A DNA stretch of 13,098 nt from Caulobacterales bacterium. Lineage in GTDB: Bacteria; Pseudomonadota; Alphaproteobacteria; Caulobacterales; Caulobacteraceae. Positions within the stretch are counted from its first letter, which is position 1. Every line of letters begins with the position of its first letter. The notes beneath the pieces were generated by a model. That model ran no database searches. It worked only from the letters and a program-made list of their open reading frames with translations, and was not told where the DNA came from. Below are positions 1 through 8,935 of this stretch, in pieces. The stretch spans positions 1 to 13,098 of the forward strand of contig CANKEA010000010.1 in NCBI GenBank assembly GCA_947480815.1, read 5' to 3'. The position numbers and the translations under genes are program-made.

Positions 1-2
1 CC

Positions 3-242
3 GATCCCGGCCTGCTGGCCAAGGGTAACAAGGCCATCCTCGACGCCGCTGCTGGCGCGGCGCAGGACATTATCCCGCTGCGCAGTTGGGTCCGCCACCT
101 CTCCGGCGCGCAACAACACGACAAGCTTGTCGCTGACGCAATCGAAGCCGGCGGCGTCCGTCGCGGCTACCTCAAGGGCGTTGGCGAAGCCAAAGACTGC
201 GGCACAACAATCCAAAAAGCGCCGAACCCGCCGCCCTTTTGA
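3..242 (+). CDS. C-terminal end of an unrecognised protein (5' cut by window edge)
   Basis: An open frame enters from the left edge and ends at TGA 240-242, giving 79 visible residues. About 58 of 79 codons end in G or C, which fits the coding bias of the neighbours and favours this frame over another frame that is also open here. The visible part is soluble-looking: an Ala-rich helical start, a central segment with SWVRHLSGAQQHDKLVADAI, a Gly-rich stretch with RRGYLKGVGEAKDC, and a Pro-rich tail ending NPPPF. I do not recognise the family and see no catalytic motif or membrane segment. It is convergent with tgt, with only 3 bases between the two stop codons, so no terminator lies between them. 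Confidence 0.6.
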   Translation, partial: DPGLLAKGNKAILDAAAGAAQDIIPLRSWVRHLSGAQQHDKLVADAIEAGGVRRGYLKGVGEAKDCGTTIQKAPNPPPF

Positions 243-245
243 GAC

Positions 246-1361
246 CTAGACGCGCACCCGCTGTCGCGCCTTGAAATCACGCCTAAACGCATCCAGACGT
301 CCCTCGGCGATCGCCGCCCGCAGCTCGGCCATCAACGCCTGGAAGAACGCCAGGTTGTGCCAGCTCAGCAGCACCTGCCCCAGAATCTCCTGGCTCTTCA
401 CCAGATGGTGCAGATAGGCCCGGCTATAGGCCCGGCTGGCCGGGCAAGCGATAGACGCGTCCAGCGGCTGGTCATCATCGGCAAACGGCGCATTTTTCAG
501 GTTCACCGGCCCATCCCAGGTCCAGGCCTGCCCATGCCGGCCACTGCGGGTTGGCAGCACGCAGTCAAACATATCCACCCCACGCGCCACCGCCTCGACG
601 ATGTCGATCGGCTTACCTACCCCCATCAGGTAGCGTGGACGGTCAACCGGCAGCATGCCCGGCGCATAGTCCAGCACCTCGCACATCGCCTCATGCCCCT
701 CGCCTACCGCCAGCCCGCCGATAGCGTAGCCGTCAAATCCGATTTCGGTCAGGCGATCAGCGCTTTCCTTGCGTTGATCCTGGAACGTCGATCCCTGCTG
801 GATACCAAACAGCGCCTGGCTGTCCCGCGTCCCGAACGCAGTCTTGCAGCGCTGCGCCCAGCGCGCCGACAACAGCATGGCCTCGCGCGCCCTTTCCGGT
901 TCCGCCGGCCAGGAAACACATTCATCCAGCTGCATCACGATATCGCTGCCCAGCAGGTCGGCCTGGATCGCAATACTGCGCTCAGGACTCAGCACATGCC
1001 GCGAGCCGTCGATATGGCTTGCGAAGGTTACCGCCTCCTCGGTCACCTTGCTGATGTTCGACAGGCTCATCACCTGAAAGCCACCGCTGTCGGTCAGGAT
1101 AGGCTTCTCCCAGCCCATGAATTTGTGCAGCCCACCCAGCCGCTGCACGCGCTCGGCCGCGGGGCGCAGCATAAGGTGATAGGTATTGCCCAGGATGATG
1201 TCCGCGCCAGTCGCGGCGACCTGGTCGGTGGTCAGGGCCTTTACCGTCGCCGCCGTACACACCGGCATGAATGAGGGCGTACGGATTTCCCCGCGCGGGG
1301 TGCTCAGCACGCCGGTGCGCGCTGCACCGTCGGTCGCCTTGATCTCAAACGGAAATGTCAT
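246..1361 (-). CDS. tgt: tRNA-guanine transglycosylase with degenerate zinc site
   Basis: Exchanges guanine 34 in the anticodon of GUN tRNAs (Asp, Asn, His, Tyr) for preQ1, the central step of queuosine synthesis, in the cytoplasm. The product is 371 residues, the usual length. TDSGGFQ (90-96) carries the conserved Asp91; GIQQG (186-190) and GLAVGE (216-221) line the base pocket; [10 protein letters not shown] (263-272) carries the expected nucleophile Asp266. The C-terminal zinc site normally reads C-x-C-x2-C followed by His. Here it has Ile304, Cys306, Ser309 and His335, so two of the three cysteines are missing. The start chosen is the ATG at 1361, which overlaps the queA stop as ATGA. The open frame continues far upstream, but that extension lies inside queA and is not conserved-looking. 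Translation is probably coupled to queA. Confidence 0.96.
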   Translation of the reverse strand: MTFPFEIKATDGAARTGVLSTPRGEIRTPSFMPVCTAATVKALTTDQVAATGADIILGNTYHLMLRPAAERVQRLGGLHKFMGWEKPILTDSGGFQVMSLSNISKVTEEAVTFASHIDGSRHVLSPERSIAIQADLLGSDIVMQLDECVSWPAEPERAREAMLLSARWAQRCKTAFGTRDSQALFGIQQGSTFQDQRKESADRLTEIGFDGYAIGGLAVGEGHEAMCEVLDYAPGMLPVDRPRYLMGVGKPIDIVEAVARGVDMFDCVLPTRSGRHGQAWTWDGPVNLKNAPFADDDQPLDASIACPASRAYSRAYLHHLVKSQEILGQVLLSWHNLAFFQALMAELRAAIAEGRLDAFRRDFKARQRVRV

Positions 1362-2437
1362 CGCGCCGCGCGCCATAGCAGGCTGGAATCGCCGTAGGAA
1401 TAAAAGCGGTATTCGCTCTCGATCGCATGCCGGTAGGCGGTCTTCATTGTCGTCTCGCCCGCGAAGGCGCAGACTAGCATAAACAGCGTCGATTTGGGCA
1501 GATGGAAGTTGGTCATCAGCCCACTGGCGGCCCGAAAACGATAGCCCGGCGTGATGAATATCGCGGTCTCGTCCATGAAGGGTGCCACCGTGCCGTCGTC
1601 GGCGGTGGCGCTCTCGATCAGCCGCAGCGCCGTGGTGCCGACGCAGATGATCCGCCCACCGGCCGCCTTGACGCCATTCAGCGCCCCCGCGGTCTCTGCA
1701 CTCACCTCGCCCCATTCCGGATGCATGCGGTGTTGCGAAACCTCATCGGTCTTCACCGGCAGAAAGGTGCCTGCCCCCACATGCAGGGTCACAAAATGCG
1801 CCGAAACCCCGCGCGCCGCCACGGCCGCCAACAGGGCCGGGGTGAAGTGCAGTCCCGCCGTCGGTGCCGCGACTGATCCCTGCACCCGCGCATAAACCGT
1901 CTGATAGTCGGTGTGGTCGCGCTCATCCTCGCCGCGCTTTGCGGCGATGTAGGGCGGCAGCGGCATATGCCCCTGGCCGGCAATAGCCAGATCGAGATCG
2001 ACGCCAGCGAGATCAAACACCAGGGTCACCTGCCCGTCCTCGGCCTTGGCCTCCACCGTGGCATCGAGGTACGCGAGGTCACAGACGGTGCTATCCAGGT
2101 TGCCAAACCTCACCCGGTCGCCCGGCGTCAGCCGTCGGCCTGGTTTCATCAGCGCGGTCCAGCGATGGCCGTCCAGCCGCTTGAGCAGGGTCGCCTCAAC
2201 GACCGTCACATGCTCGCCGCGTGTTCGCACGCCATTCAACCGAGCCGCAATCACCTTGGTGTCGTTGAACACCAGGGCGTCGCCAGGCTGCAACAGGCTG
2301 GGCAGATCACTGACCCTCAGGTCCGCCAGCGTCCCGTCCGCCGTCACACCCAACAGCCGGGCGCTATCGCGCGGAACCGCGGGCCGCAGCGCGATCCGCT
2401 CATCGGGTAGGTCAAAATCGAATGACGACAGCTTCAT
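1358..2437 (-). CDS. queA: S-adenosylmethionine:tRNA ribosyltransferase-isomerase
   Basis: Transfers and isomerises the ribosyl part of S-adenosylmethionine onto preQ1-modified tRNA to form epoxyqueuosine, the step directly after Tgt. The 359-residue product matches the family length. Family signatures seen: [11 protein letters not shown] near the N-terminus (9-19), [14 protein letters not shown] (54-67), LPPYI (160-164), [20 protein letters not shown] (176-195), LHFT followed by the [10 protein letters not shown] segment (219-228), and [10 protein letters not shown] (309-318). The start at 2437 ([11 protein letters not shown]) is chosen because homologues begin here; an ATG six codons upstream is the alternative. 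A G-rich stretch sits directly before it. First gene of a two-gene queA-tgt unit with a 4-base overlap. It is separated by 320 bases from the cyclophilin genes upstream, so it may have its own promoter. Confidence 0.96.
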   Translation of the reverse strand: MKLSSFDFDLPDERIALRPAVPRDSARLLGVTADGTLADLRVSDLPSLLQPGDALVFNDTKVIAARLNGVRTRGEHVTVVEATLLKRLDGHRWTALMKPGRRLTPGDRVRFGNLDSTVCDLAYLDATVEAKAEDGQVTLVFDLAGVDLDLAIAGQGHMPLPPYIAAKRGEDERDHTDYQTVYARVQGSVAAPTAGLHFTPALLAAVAARGVSAHFVTLHVGAGTFLPVKTDEVSQHRMHPEWGEVSAETAGALNGVKAAGGRIICVGTTALRLIESATADDGTVAPFMDETAIFITPGYRFRAASGLMTNFHLPKSTLFMLVCAFAGETTMKTAYRHAIESEYRFYSYGDSSLLWRAAR

Positions 2438-2485
2438 CGCCCCCCGCTGGGCCATGCCCTTAGGCGAACGTCAAGACGCCGCGTA

Positions 2486-2514
2486 CTAAGTTTGCCGCAT
2501 GAGGTCTCAGTCAA
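2486..2514 (-). promoter_or_regulatory. Possible promoter of queA-tgt
   Basis: Read on the minus strand, TTGACT (2514-2509) is followed after 17 bases by ACTTAG (2491-2486), about 50 bases before the queA start. The -35 match is good and the -10 match weak. The position is right for a promoter that would serve queA and tgt independently of the gyrA block. Confidence 0.3.
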
Positions 2515-2609
2515 AACCGCTGCTCTGGCTGGCCATCACCCTCGGTGCGGGTTGCGCGACCACTGATCGCGGCCCGAAGCGCCCGCGATCAGTCTTGAGT
2601 GAAACCTGA
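2499..2609 (+). CDS. Possible tiny lipoprotein (36 residues)
   Basis: ATG at 2499 to TGA 2607-2609 encodes 36 residues: a basic start (MRSQSKP), a short hydrophobic run (LLWLAITLGAG), a cysteine at residue 19 and a polar, basic tail. This layout resembles the very small outer-membrane lipoproteins of proteobacteria. The lipobox is imperfect, because the leucine sits at -4 rather than -3 from the cysteine. There is no clear Shine-Dalgarno sequence, and the 3' half overlaps a perfect inverted repeat, so the open frame may be chance. It lies opposite the region that probably drives queA. No function can be assigned. Confidence 0.22.
   Translation: MRSQSKPLLWLAITLGAGCATTDRGPKRPRSVLSET
2562..2593. 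repeat. Perfect 11-bp inverted repeat
   Basis: ACTGATCGCGG (2562-2572) and its exact reverse complement CCGCGATCAGT (2583-2593) flank a 10-base loop. On the minus strand the loop contains CTTCGG, a stable tetraloop sequence in RNA. Neither side has a T-run, so it is not a classical intrinsic terminator. It lies between the cyclophilin genes and the possible queA promoter and could be a transcription barrier, an operator or an RNA element. Confidence 0.6.
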
Positions 2610-2610
2610 G

Positions 2611-2635
2611 TTGACTTTGTAGCGGTCGCTATTTC
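2611..2635 (+). promoter_or_regulatory. Promoter-like element close to the Caulobacter housekeeping consensus
   Basis: TTGACTT (2611-2617), ten bases, then GCTATTTC (2628-2635). The Caulobacter sigma-73 consensus from memory is TTGACGS, 10-14 bases, GCTANAWC, so both boxes and the spacing match well. It points to the plus strand, where no protein gene follows; transcription would start near 2642 and run towards a hairpin and then antisense to the cyclophilin gene ending at 2758. Confidence 0.45.
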
Positions 2636-2640
2636 GGAGT

Positions 2641-2708
2641 TTTGGGCCTGCAAACGCGACAAAGCCCTTCACGACGCCCATCATCGGGCAGGCGTGAGGC
2701 TCTCTTAA
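2641..2708 (+). ncRNA. Candidate small RNA between queA and the cyclophilin gene
   Basis: Directly downstream of the plus-strand promoter-like element lies about 65 bases without a reading frame, ending in an interrupted hairpin (2663-2701) followed by CTCTTAAAT. Promoter, short non-coding body and hairpin with a T-rich tail would make a small RNA of roughly 65 nucleotides. The tail has few consecutive Ts, and the hairpin serves equally well as a terminator on the other strand. This is inference from arrangement only; I do not recognise an RNA family. Confidence 0.25.
2658..2701 (-). terminator. Interrupted hairpin, probable transcription terminator
   Basis: AGCC/GGCT, TCACG/CGTGA and GCCC/GGGC pair in order between 2663 and 2701, with small unpaired bulges and a loop around ATCAT. 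On the minus strand the hairpin comes about 57 bases after the stop of the last cyclophilin gene and is followed by CTTTGTC, so it could end the gyrA-coaD-cyclophilin transcript. On the plus strand the tail is CTCTTAAAT, so a two-way role is possible. Confidence 0.4.
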
Positions 2709-2757
2709 ATCAAGCTGAAACCGGTCCCGAAACCGGGCCGTCAGGGCGGTATACCGG

Positions 2758-3225
2758 CTAGAGGTCGGCTTCGACCTTCATCGAGGTGATCTTGCCGGGC
2801 GTGCGCGGCGGCTCGCCCTTGGGCAGGGCGTCAACATGCTCCATGCCTTCCGAAACCTCGCCCCAGACGGTGTATTGGCCATCAAGGAAACTGGCGTCGT
2901 CGAAGCAGATGAAAAACTGGCTGTTGGCGCTATTGGGATCGTTGGTGCGGGCCATGGAGCAGACGCCGCGGCAATGCCGATGGCGGCTGAACTCGGCCTT
3001 CAGGTTGGGCTTTTTAGACCCGCTCATGCCGGTGCCGGTCGGATCGCCGCCCTGGGCCATGAATCCCTGAATCACGCGGTGAAAGACCACCCCATCATAA
3101 AAGCCTTCGCGCGACAGCTCCTTGATCCGCGCCACGTGGCCGGGGGCCAGGTCAGGGCGCAGGCGAATCGTCACCGGGCCGCCGTCCAGAGTCATGATCA
3201 GGGTGTTCTCGGGGTCGTCGGCCAT
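2758..3225 (-). CDS. Cytoplasmic cyclophilin-type peptidyl-prolyl cis-trans isomerase
   Basis: Catalyses cis-trans isomerisation of peptide bonds before proline. The product has 155 residues and is a single cyclophilin domain without signal peptide, so it should act in the cytoplasm like E. coli PpiB. Catalytic-core motifs are present: FHRVIQGFMAQGGDP carries the conserved Arg, Phe, Met and Gln; SMARTNDPNSANSQFFICF forms the substrate groove; FLDGQYTVWGEV follows. The position of human Trp121 is Phe, as in most bacterial forms. The start at 3225 is supported by GGAGG five bases upstream (GGAGGCAGCC-ATG); the frame stays open upstream into the neighbouring gene but has no such site. It lies 28 bases after the exported cyclophilin gene, with which it shares the phrase PNLKAEF, so the pair may have arisen by duplication. 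Confidence 0.93.
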   Translation of the reverse strand: MADDPENTLIMTLDGGPVTIRLRPDLAPGHVARIKELSREGFYDGVVFHRVIQGFMAQGGDPTGTGMSGSKKPNLKAEFSRHRHCRGVCSMARTNDPNSANSQFFICFDDASFLDGQYTVWGEVSEGMEHVDALPKGEPPRTPGKITSMKVEADL

Positions 3226-3253
3226 GGCTGCCTCCACAAAATGTTCGCAGCAG

Positions 3254-4132
3254 TTAGCGCACCTCGACCGGAACGTCGACCGAGCAAGGCCGGAAAACCA
3301 GCCCGCGGTCGACAAATATCTCGTTCATCCGTGCCTTGAACCAGGCGCTCTTGGTATCCACCACCCGAATTTCTGGTCGGTCCGCTGGCGGCATATCGCT
3401 GGCAACCTGCACCTTGGTCAGGGTATCGCGGGGCGGTACCACGGGCTCGCCGGTCTTGATCGACTTGACCACGTCCAGGCCCACCAAAACGCGGCCGTAG
3501 CCGGTGTAGGTCTTGTCCAGGCTAGGATTGTCATTCCGCATCAGGAAGAACTGGCTATTGCCGCTATCGGGATCGCCGTTTCGGGCGGCACCAATTACGC
3601 CGGCGCAAAAGGCGGCCCAGGCGGCGACCTTTTGATCCGCGTTTAGCGGGGCCATCATCGACAGCTGGCTCCAGACCGGCAACGAGCCCTGATAGCCGGT
3701 TTCCGTCGACACCACGGTTCCGGCCGAGACGAAATCGTCGCCCGGTGCCCGGCGATAGGTGAACTCGGCCTTCAGATTGGGCAAGTCGCTGCCGCCGGTG
3801 CCGTCGTTCTTCGGATCGCCGGTCTGGTCCATGAAGCCATCGACGACGCGGAAGAACTCCAGCCCGTCATAGAAATGCCGGCGCGCCAGGGCCTTAATCC
3901 GCGCCACCTGGGTCGGAGCGGCGAATGGGGCCAGTTCAACCACAACCCGGCCCTTACTGGTGTCGATCACCAGAAGGTTATCTGGATCGGGCGTGCGCCA
4001 GTCATTAGCGCCGGGCGGGGAAGGCGGCGGCGGCGGCGGGGCCAGCGGCAGGCGGCGGTTGATCTGGGCGAAGACGTCTCCGAAGCCGGCCAGCAAGGCC
4101 AGGGCGGTTAGGGCCAGCAGAAGCCGTTTCAT
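3254..4132 (-). CDS. Exported cyclophilin-type peptidyl-prolyl cis-trans isomerase
   Basis: A 292-residue protein. Residues 1-22 form a signal peptide (MKRLLLALTALALLAGFGDVFA, cleavage expected after Val-Phe-Ala). A proline-rich linker follows (APPPPPPSPP, about 31-40), then a cyclophilin domain from about 50 to 245, so it should work on proteins in the periplasm. The active-site segment FFRVVDGFMDQTGDP keeps the conserved Arg, Phe, Met and Gln; DSGNSQFFLM and KTYTGYGRVLVGLD follow. Compared with a minimal cyclophilin there is an insertion of roughly 40 residues between NLKAEF and NSQFF, and a C-terminal extension of about 45 residues containing a Cys. The Trp121 and His126 positions of human cyclophilin A are not conserved. 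The start overlaps the coaD stop as ATGA, so translation is likely coupled to coaD. Confidence 0.92.
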   Translation of the reverse strand: MKRLLLALTALALLAGFGDVFAQINRRLPLAPPPPPPSPPGANDWRTPDPDNLLVIDTSKGRVVVELAPFAAPTQVARIKALARRHFYDGLEFFRVVDGFMDQTGDPKNDGTGGSDLPNLKAEFTYRRAPGDDFVSAGTVVSTETGYQGSLPVWSQLSMMAPLNADQKVAAWAAFCAGVIGAARNGDPDSGNSQFFLMRNDNPSLDKTYTGYGRVLVGLDVVKSIKTGEPVVPPRDTLTKVQVASDMPPADRPEIRVVDTKSAWFKARMNEIFVDRGLVFRPCSVDVPVEVR

Positions 4133-4623
4133 GGGTGCCTCGCCCTTTCCATCAGCCGCGCGGCGACGGGCTTGGACACAAAGCTGGAAATATCCCCGCC
4201 CAGTACAACGATTTCCTTCACCAGCCGCGAGGCGATGGCCTGATGGCGCGGATCGGCCATCAAGAAGACGGTCTCTATATCGCGATCAAGCTGCTGGTTC
4301 ATCGCCGTCATCTGGAACTCATATTCAAAGTCGGCCACGGCGCGCAGACCACGGATGATCATCTGCGCCCCAACCTGCCTGGCGAAATGCATCAGCAGGG
4401 TCTCAAACGGCAAGACCTCAATGACCGCAAATTGTGTCAGGGGCGCGGTCTGCTCCTCCAGCATGGCCACCCGCTCCTCCAGCGAGAACATCGGGCCCTT
4501 ACCCGCGTTGATGGCCACACCAATCACCAGCTTATCGACCAGCTTCACCGCCCGGTGGACGATGTCGAAGTGGCCATTAGTCACCGGGTCGAAGGTCCCC
4601 GGATAGAGGGCGATCCGCTGCAT
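4129..4623 (-). CDS. coaD: Phosphopantetheine adenylyltransferase
   Basis: Transfers AMP from ATP to 4'-phosphopantetheine, giving dephospho-coenzyme A, the fourth step of coenzyme A synthesis from pantothenate, in the cytoplasm. The 164 residues fit the family. The nucleotidyltransferase signature is at the N-terminus: PGTFDPVTNGH (8-18), with the TxGH motif at 15-18. IIRGLRAVADFEYEFQM (89-105) forms the substrate and ATP site. IASRLVKEI (130-138) stands where many homologues have ISSSLVKEV; the second Ser is replaced by Arg, but the family-critical Arg/Lys pattern remains. The start at 4623 is preceded by a GGGG-rich stretch about ten bases upstream. It sits 27 bases after gyrA and overlaps the exported cyclophilin by 4 bases, so the three genes are probably co-transcribed. 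Confidence 0.97.
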   Translation of the reverse strand: MQRIALYPGTFDPVTNGHFDIVHRAVKLVDKLVIGVAINAGKGPMFSLEERVAMLEEQTAPLTQFAVIEVLPFETLLMHFARQVGAQMIIRGLRAVADFEYEFQMTAMNQQLDRDIETVFLMADPRHQAIASRLVKEIVVLGGDISSFVSKPVAARLMERARHP

Positions 4624-4650
4624 TTGCTGTTCCCCCGTAAGGTACCCGGC

Positions 4651-7440
<2,790 letters not shown>

Positions 7441-7535
7441 GGATCAAATGCCGGGGGAATCGGACACAAATTGCCCGCGACATTCGTATCACACCCGCCA
7501 CGGCCAATGCCACTTTTGCGAAGACCTCAGGGCGT
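7441..7535 (-). promoter_or_regulatory. bioA-gyrA spacer, likely site of the gyrA promoter
   Basis: Only 95 bases separate the bioA stop from the gyrA start. On the minus strand it contains TTGGCC and a TGATACGAAT stretch, but their spacing (13 bases) is short for a standard promoter. No terminator hairpin for bioA is visible. The promoter is placed here by necessity rather than by a clear match; read-through from bioA is the alternative. Confidence 0.25.
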
Positions 7536-8804
7536 TTAGCGGCCCTGGCCCAGGGTTTGAGCCAAAACCCCGGTCAGCAAGGCCAGATCCTCGTCTACAA
7601 TGACCAGCGGAGGGGTCAGGTAGACCACCTTCCTCATCGGCCTAATCCAGCACCCGCGCACGGCGAACTGGTGGGTGAGACCCTGCACGTCCACCGATGT
7701 TTCAAACGCCACCACCCCGGTTGCGCCACGAACCCGCACATCGACCACGCCGCTCAGCGTCCGGCAGGGTTCAAGGCCGAGCCTGAGCCCACGCTCGATC
7801 CGCGCCACATCGCCCTGCCAGTCGCCCGTCTCGAACAGGTCCAGGCTGGCGTTGGCCGCAGCACAGGCCAGGGGGTTGGCCATGAAGGTCGGACCATGCA
7901 TCAACGCCTTGCTCGGGTCAGCCGACAAAAAGGCCGAAAACACCCGCTCATTGGCAACGGCGCACGACAGCGGCAGGGTCCCGCCGGTGAGGGCCTTAGA
8001 CAAAGTCACGATGTCTGGCTCGATCCCCGCCGTCTCCATCGCGAAAAGGGTCCCGGTCCGACCAAAGCCGGTGAAGATCTCGTCGAAGATCAGCAGCACG
8101 TCGTGCTTGTCGGCCAATCGCCGCAGCCGCTTTAGCACACCGGCGTCATGGAAAATCATCCCGCCCGCCCCCTGGATCAGCGGCTCGACCAAGATGGCCG
8201 CAATCCGCGGGCCCCGGTCGGTCAGGATGGCGTCCAGCATCGCCTCGTTGGCATCGTTCAGCGGCAGATCGGCCAAGACCTGGTCTGGAAACACGCCGCG
8301 AAATAGCCAATGCATCCCCTCGTCCGGGTCGCATACGCTCATCGTCGCCAGGGTGTCGCCGTGATAGCCGCCACGGAAACTCAGAAATAGGCTGCGGCCG
8401 GATACGCCGCGATTGAGCCAGTATTGCACCGCCATCTTCATGGCGATTTCCACCGCCACACTGCCGCTATCGGCGAAGAACACATGGTTCAATTCGCCTG
8501 GCAGCATCCGGGCTAGCCGGGCCGCCAATCGATAGGCCCCCTCATGCGCCAGCCCGCCGAACATCACATGCGGCATTCGTGCCGCCTGCGCCTGGATGGC
8601 CGATACGATATGCGGGTGATTGTAGCCGTGGCAGGCGGTCCACCAGCTGGCGATGCCGTCGATCAAAGCACGCCCGTCGTCCAGAACCAGCCGCACCCCC
8701 TCAGTGCGGGCCACGGCCAGCGGCGGCGCGCCACCCAGCATCGCCTGATAGGGCCGCCAGACGAAGGGCGCGCCATCCTCCAGCCAAACCGGGCCGTCCG
8801 TCAT
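7536..8804 (-). CDS. bioA: Adenosylmethionine-8-amino-7-oxononanoate aminotransferase
   Basis: Pyridoxal-phosphate enzyme that converts 7-keto-8-aminopelargonate to 7,8-diaminopelargonate using S-adenosylmethionine as amino donor, the second of the four final biotin steps. 422 residues, normal length. Class III aminotransferase features: SWWTACHGYNHP (53-64), whose tandem Trp is typical of BioA; ADSGSVAVEIAMKMA (111-125) for the phosphate; IFDEIFTGFGRTG (239-251) with cofactor Asp241; the Schiff-base Lys270 in LSKALTGG; HGPTFMANPLACAAANAS (303-320); and CWIRPM with Arg388, equivalent to the carboxylate-binding Arg391 of E. coli. The start at 8804 has GGGAG a few bases upstream. It is divergent from bioF-bioD and lies upstream of gyrA on the same strand, so the placement of a biotin gene before gyrA may allow read-through. 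Confidence 0.96.
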   Translation of the reverse strand: MTDGPVWLEDGAPFVWRPYQAMLGGAPPLAVARTEGVRLVLDDGRALIDGIASWWTACHGYNHPHIVSAIQAQAARMPHVMFGGLAHEGAYRLAARLARMLPGELNHVFFADSGSVAVEIAMKMAVQYWLNRGVSGRSLFLSFRGGYHGDTLATMSVCDPDEGMHWLFRGVFPDQVLADLPLNDANEAMLDAILTDRGPRIAAILVEPLIQGAGGMIFHDAGVLKRLRRLADKHDVLLIFDEIFTGFGRTGTLFAMETAGIEPDIVTLSKALTGGTLPLSCAVANERVFSAFLSADPSKALMHGPTFMANPLACAAANASLDLFETGDWQGDVARIERGLRLGLEPCRTLSGVVDVRVRGATGVVAFETSVDVQGLTHQFAVRGCWIRPMRKVVYLTPPLVIVDEDLALLTGVLAQTLGQGR

Positions 8805-8935
8805 TCGACTCCCTTTCGCATTATCGAGCGTACCAGACTAAAGTGGGGGATGTTTTGCGCCCAACCCGGCTCGAAATCGGAAATTTTTGAGCGATCTGGC
8901 GATTTCACCTGATCCCATTGTGCTCAAGGCTTGGT
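8805..8935. promoter_or_regulatory. Divergent control region between bioA and bioF
   Basis: 131 bases between two genes transcribed away from each other must hold both promoters. On the minus strand GATAAT (near 8820-8825) is a fair -10 box for bioA, without a clear -35. On the plus side an AT-richer stretch with TTGAGC (8888-8893) could be part of the bioF promoter. GAAATCG (8873-8879) and CGATTTC (8900-8906) form a 7-bp inverted repeat with a 20-base spacer, a possible operator. I looked for the alphaproteobacterial BioR palindrome TTATMKATAA and found only a half-like TTATCGAGCG (8821-8830), so BioR control is not supported. Confidence 0.4.

Noticed and set aside
357..1274. Long plus-strand open frame opposite tgt
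   Set aside because: Antisense shadow of a GC-rich gene; the translation is His/Arg/Gln-rich with no recognisable domain, while tgt is certain.
1362..1715. N-terminal extension of the tgt frame by 118 codons
   Set aside because: It lies wholly inside queA in another frame, is Arg/His-rich shadow sequence, and Tgt homologues begin at [10 protein letters not shown].
2438..2757. tRNA or riboswitch in the 320-base gap
   Set aside because: No cloverleaf, no CCA end, and no preQ1 riboswitch-like pseudoknot or A-rich tail that I could recognise upstream of queA.
4015..4045. GGC-rich short repeat as a functional repeat element
   Set aside because: It simply encodes the proline-rich linker of the exported cyclophilin on the minus strand.
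8821..8830. BioR operator (TTATMKATAA) in the bioA-bioF region
   Set aside because: Only the first four or five bases match; the second half of the palindrome is absent.
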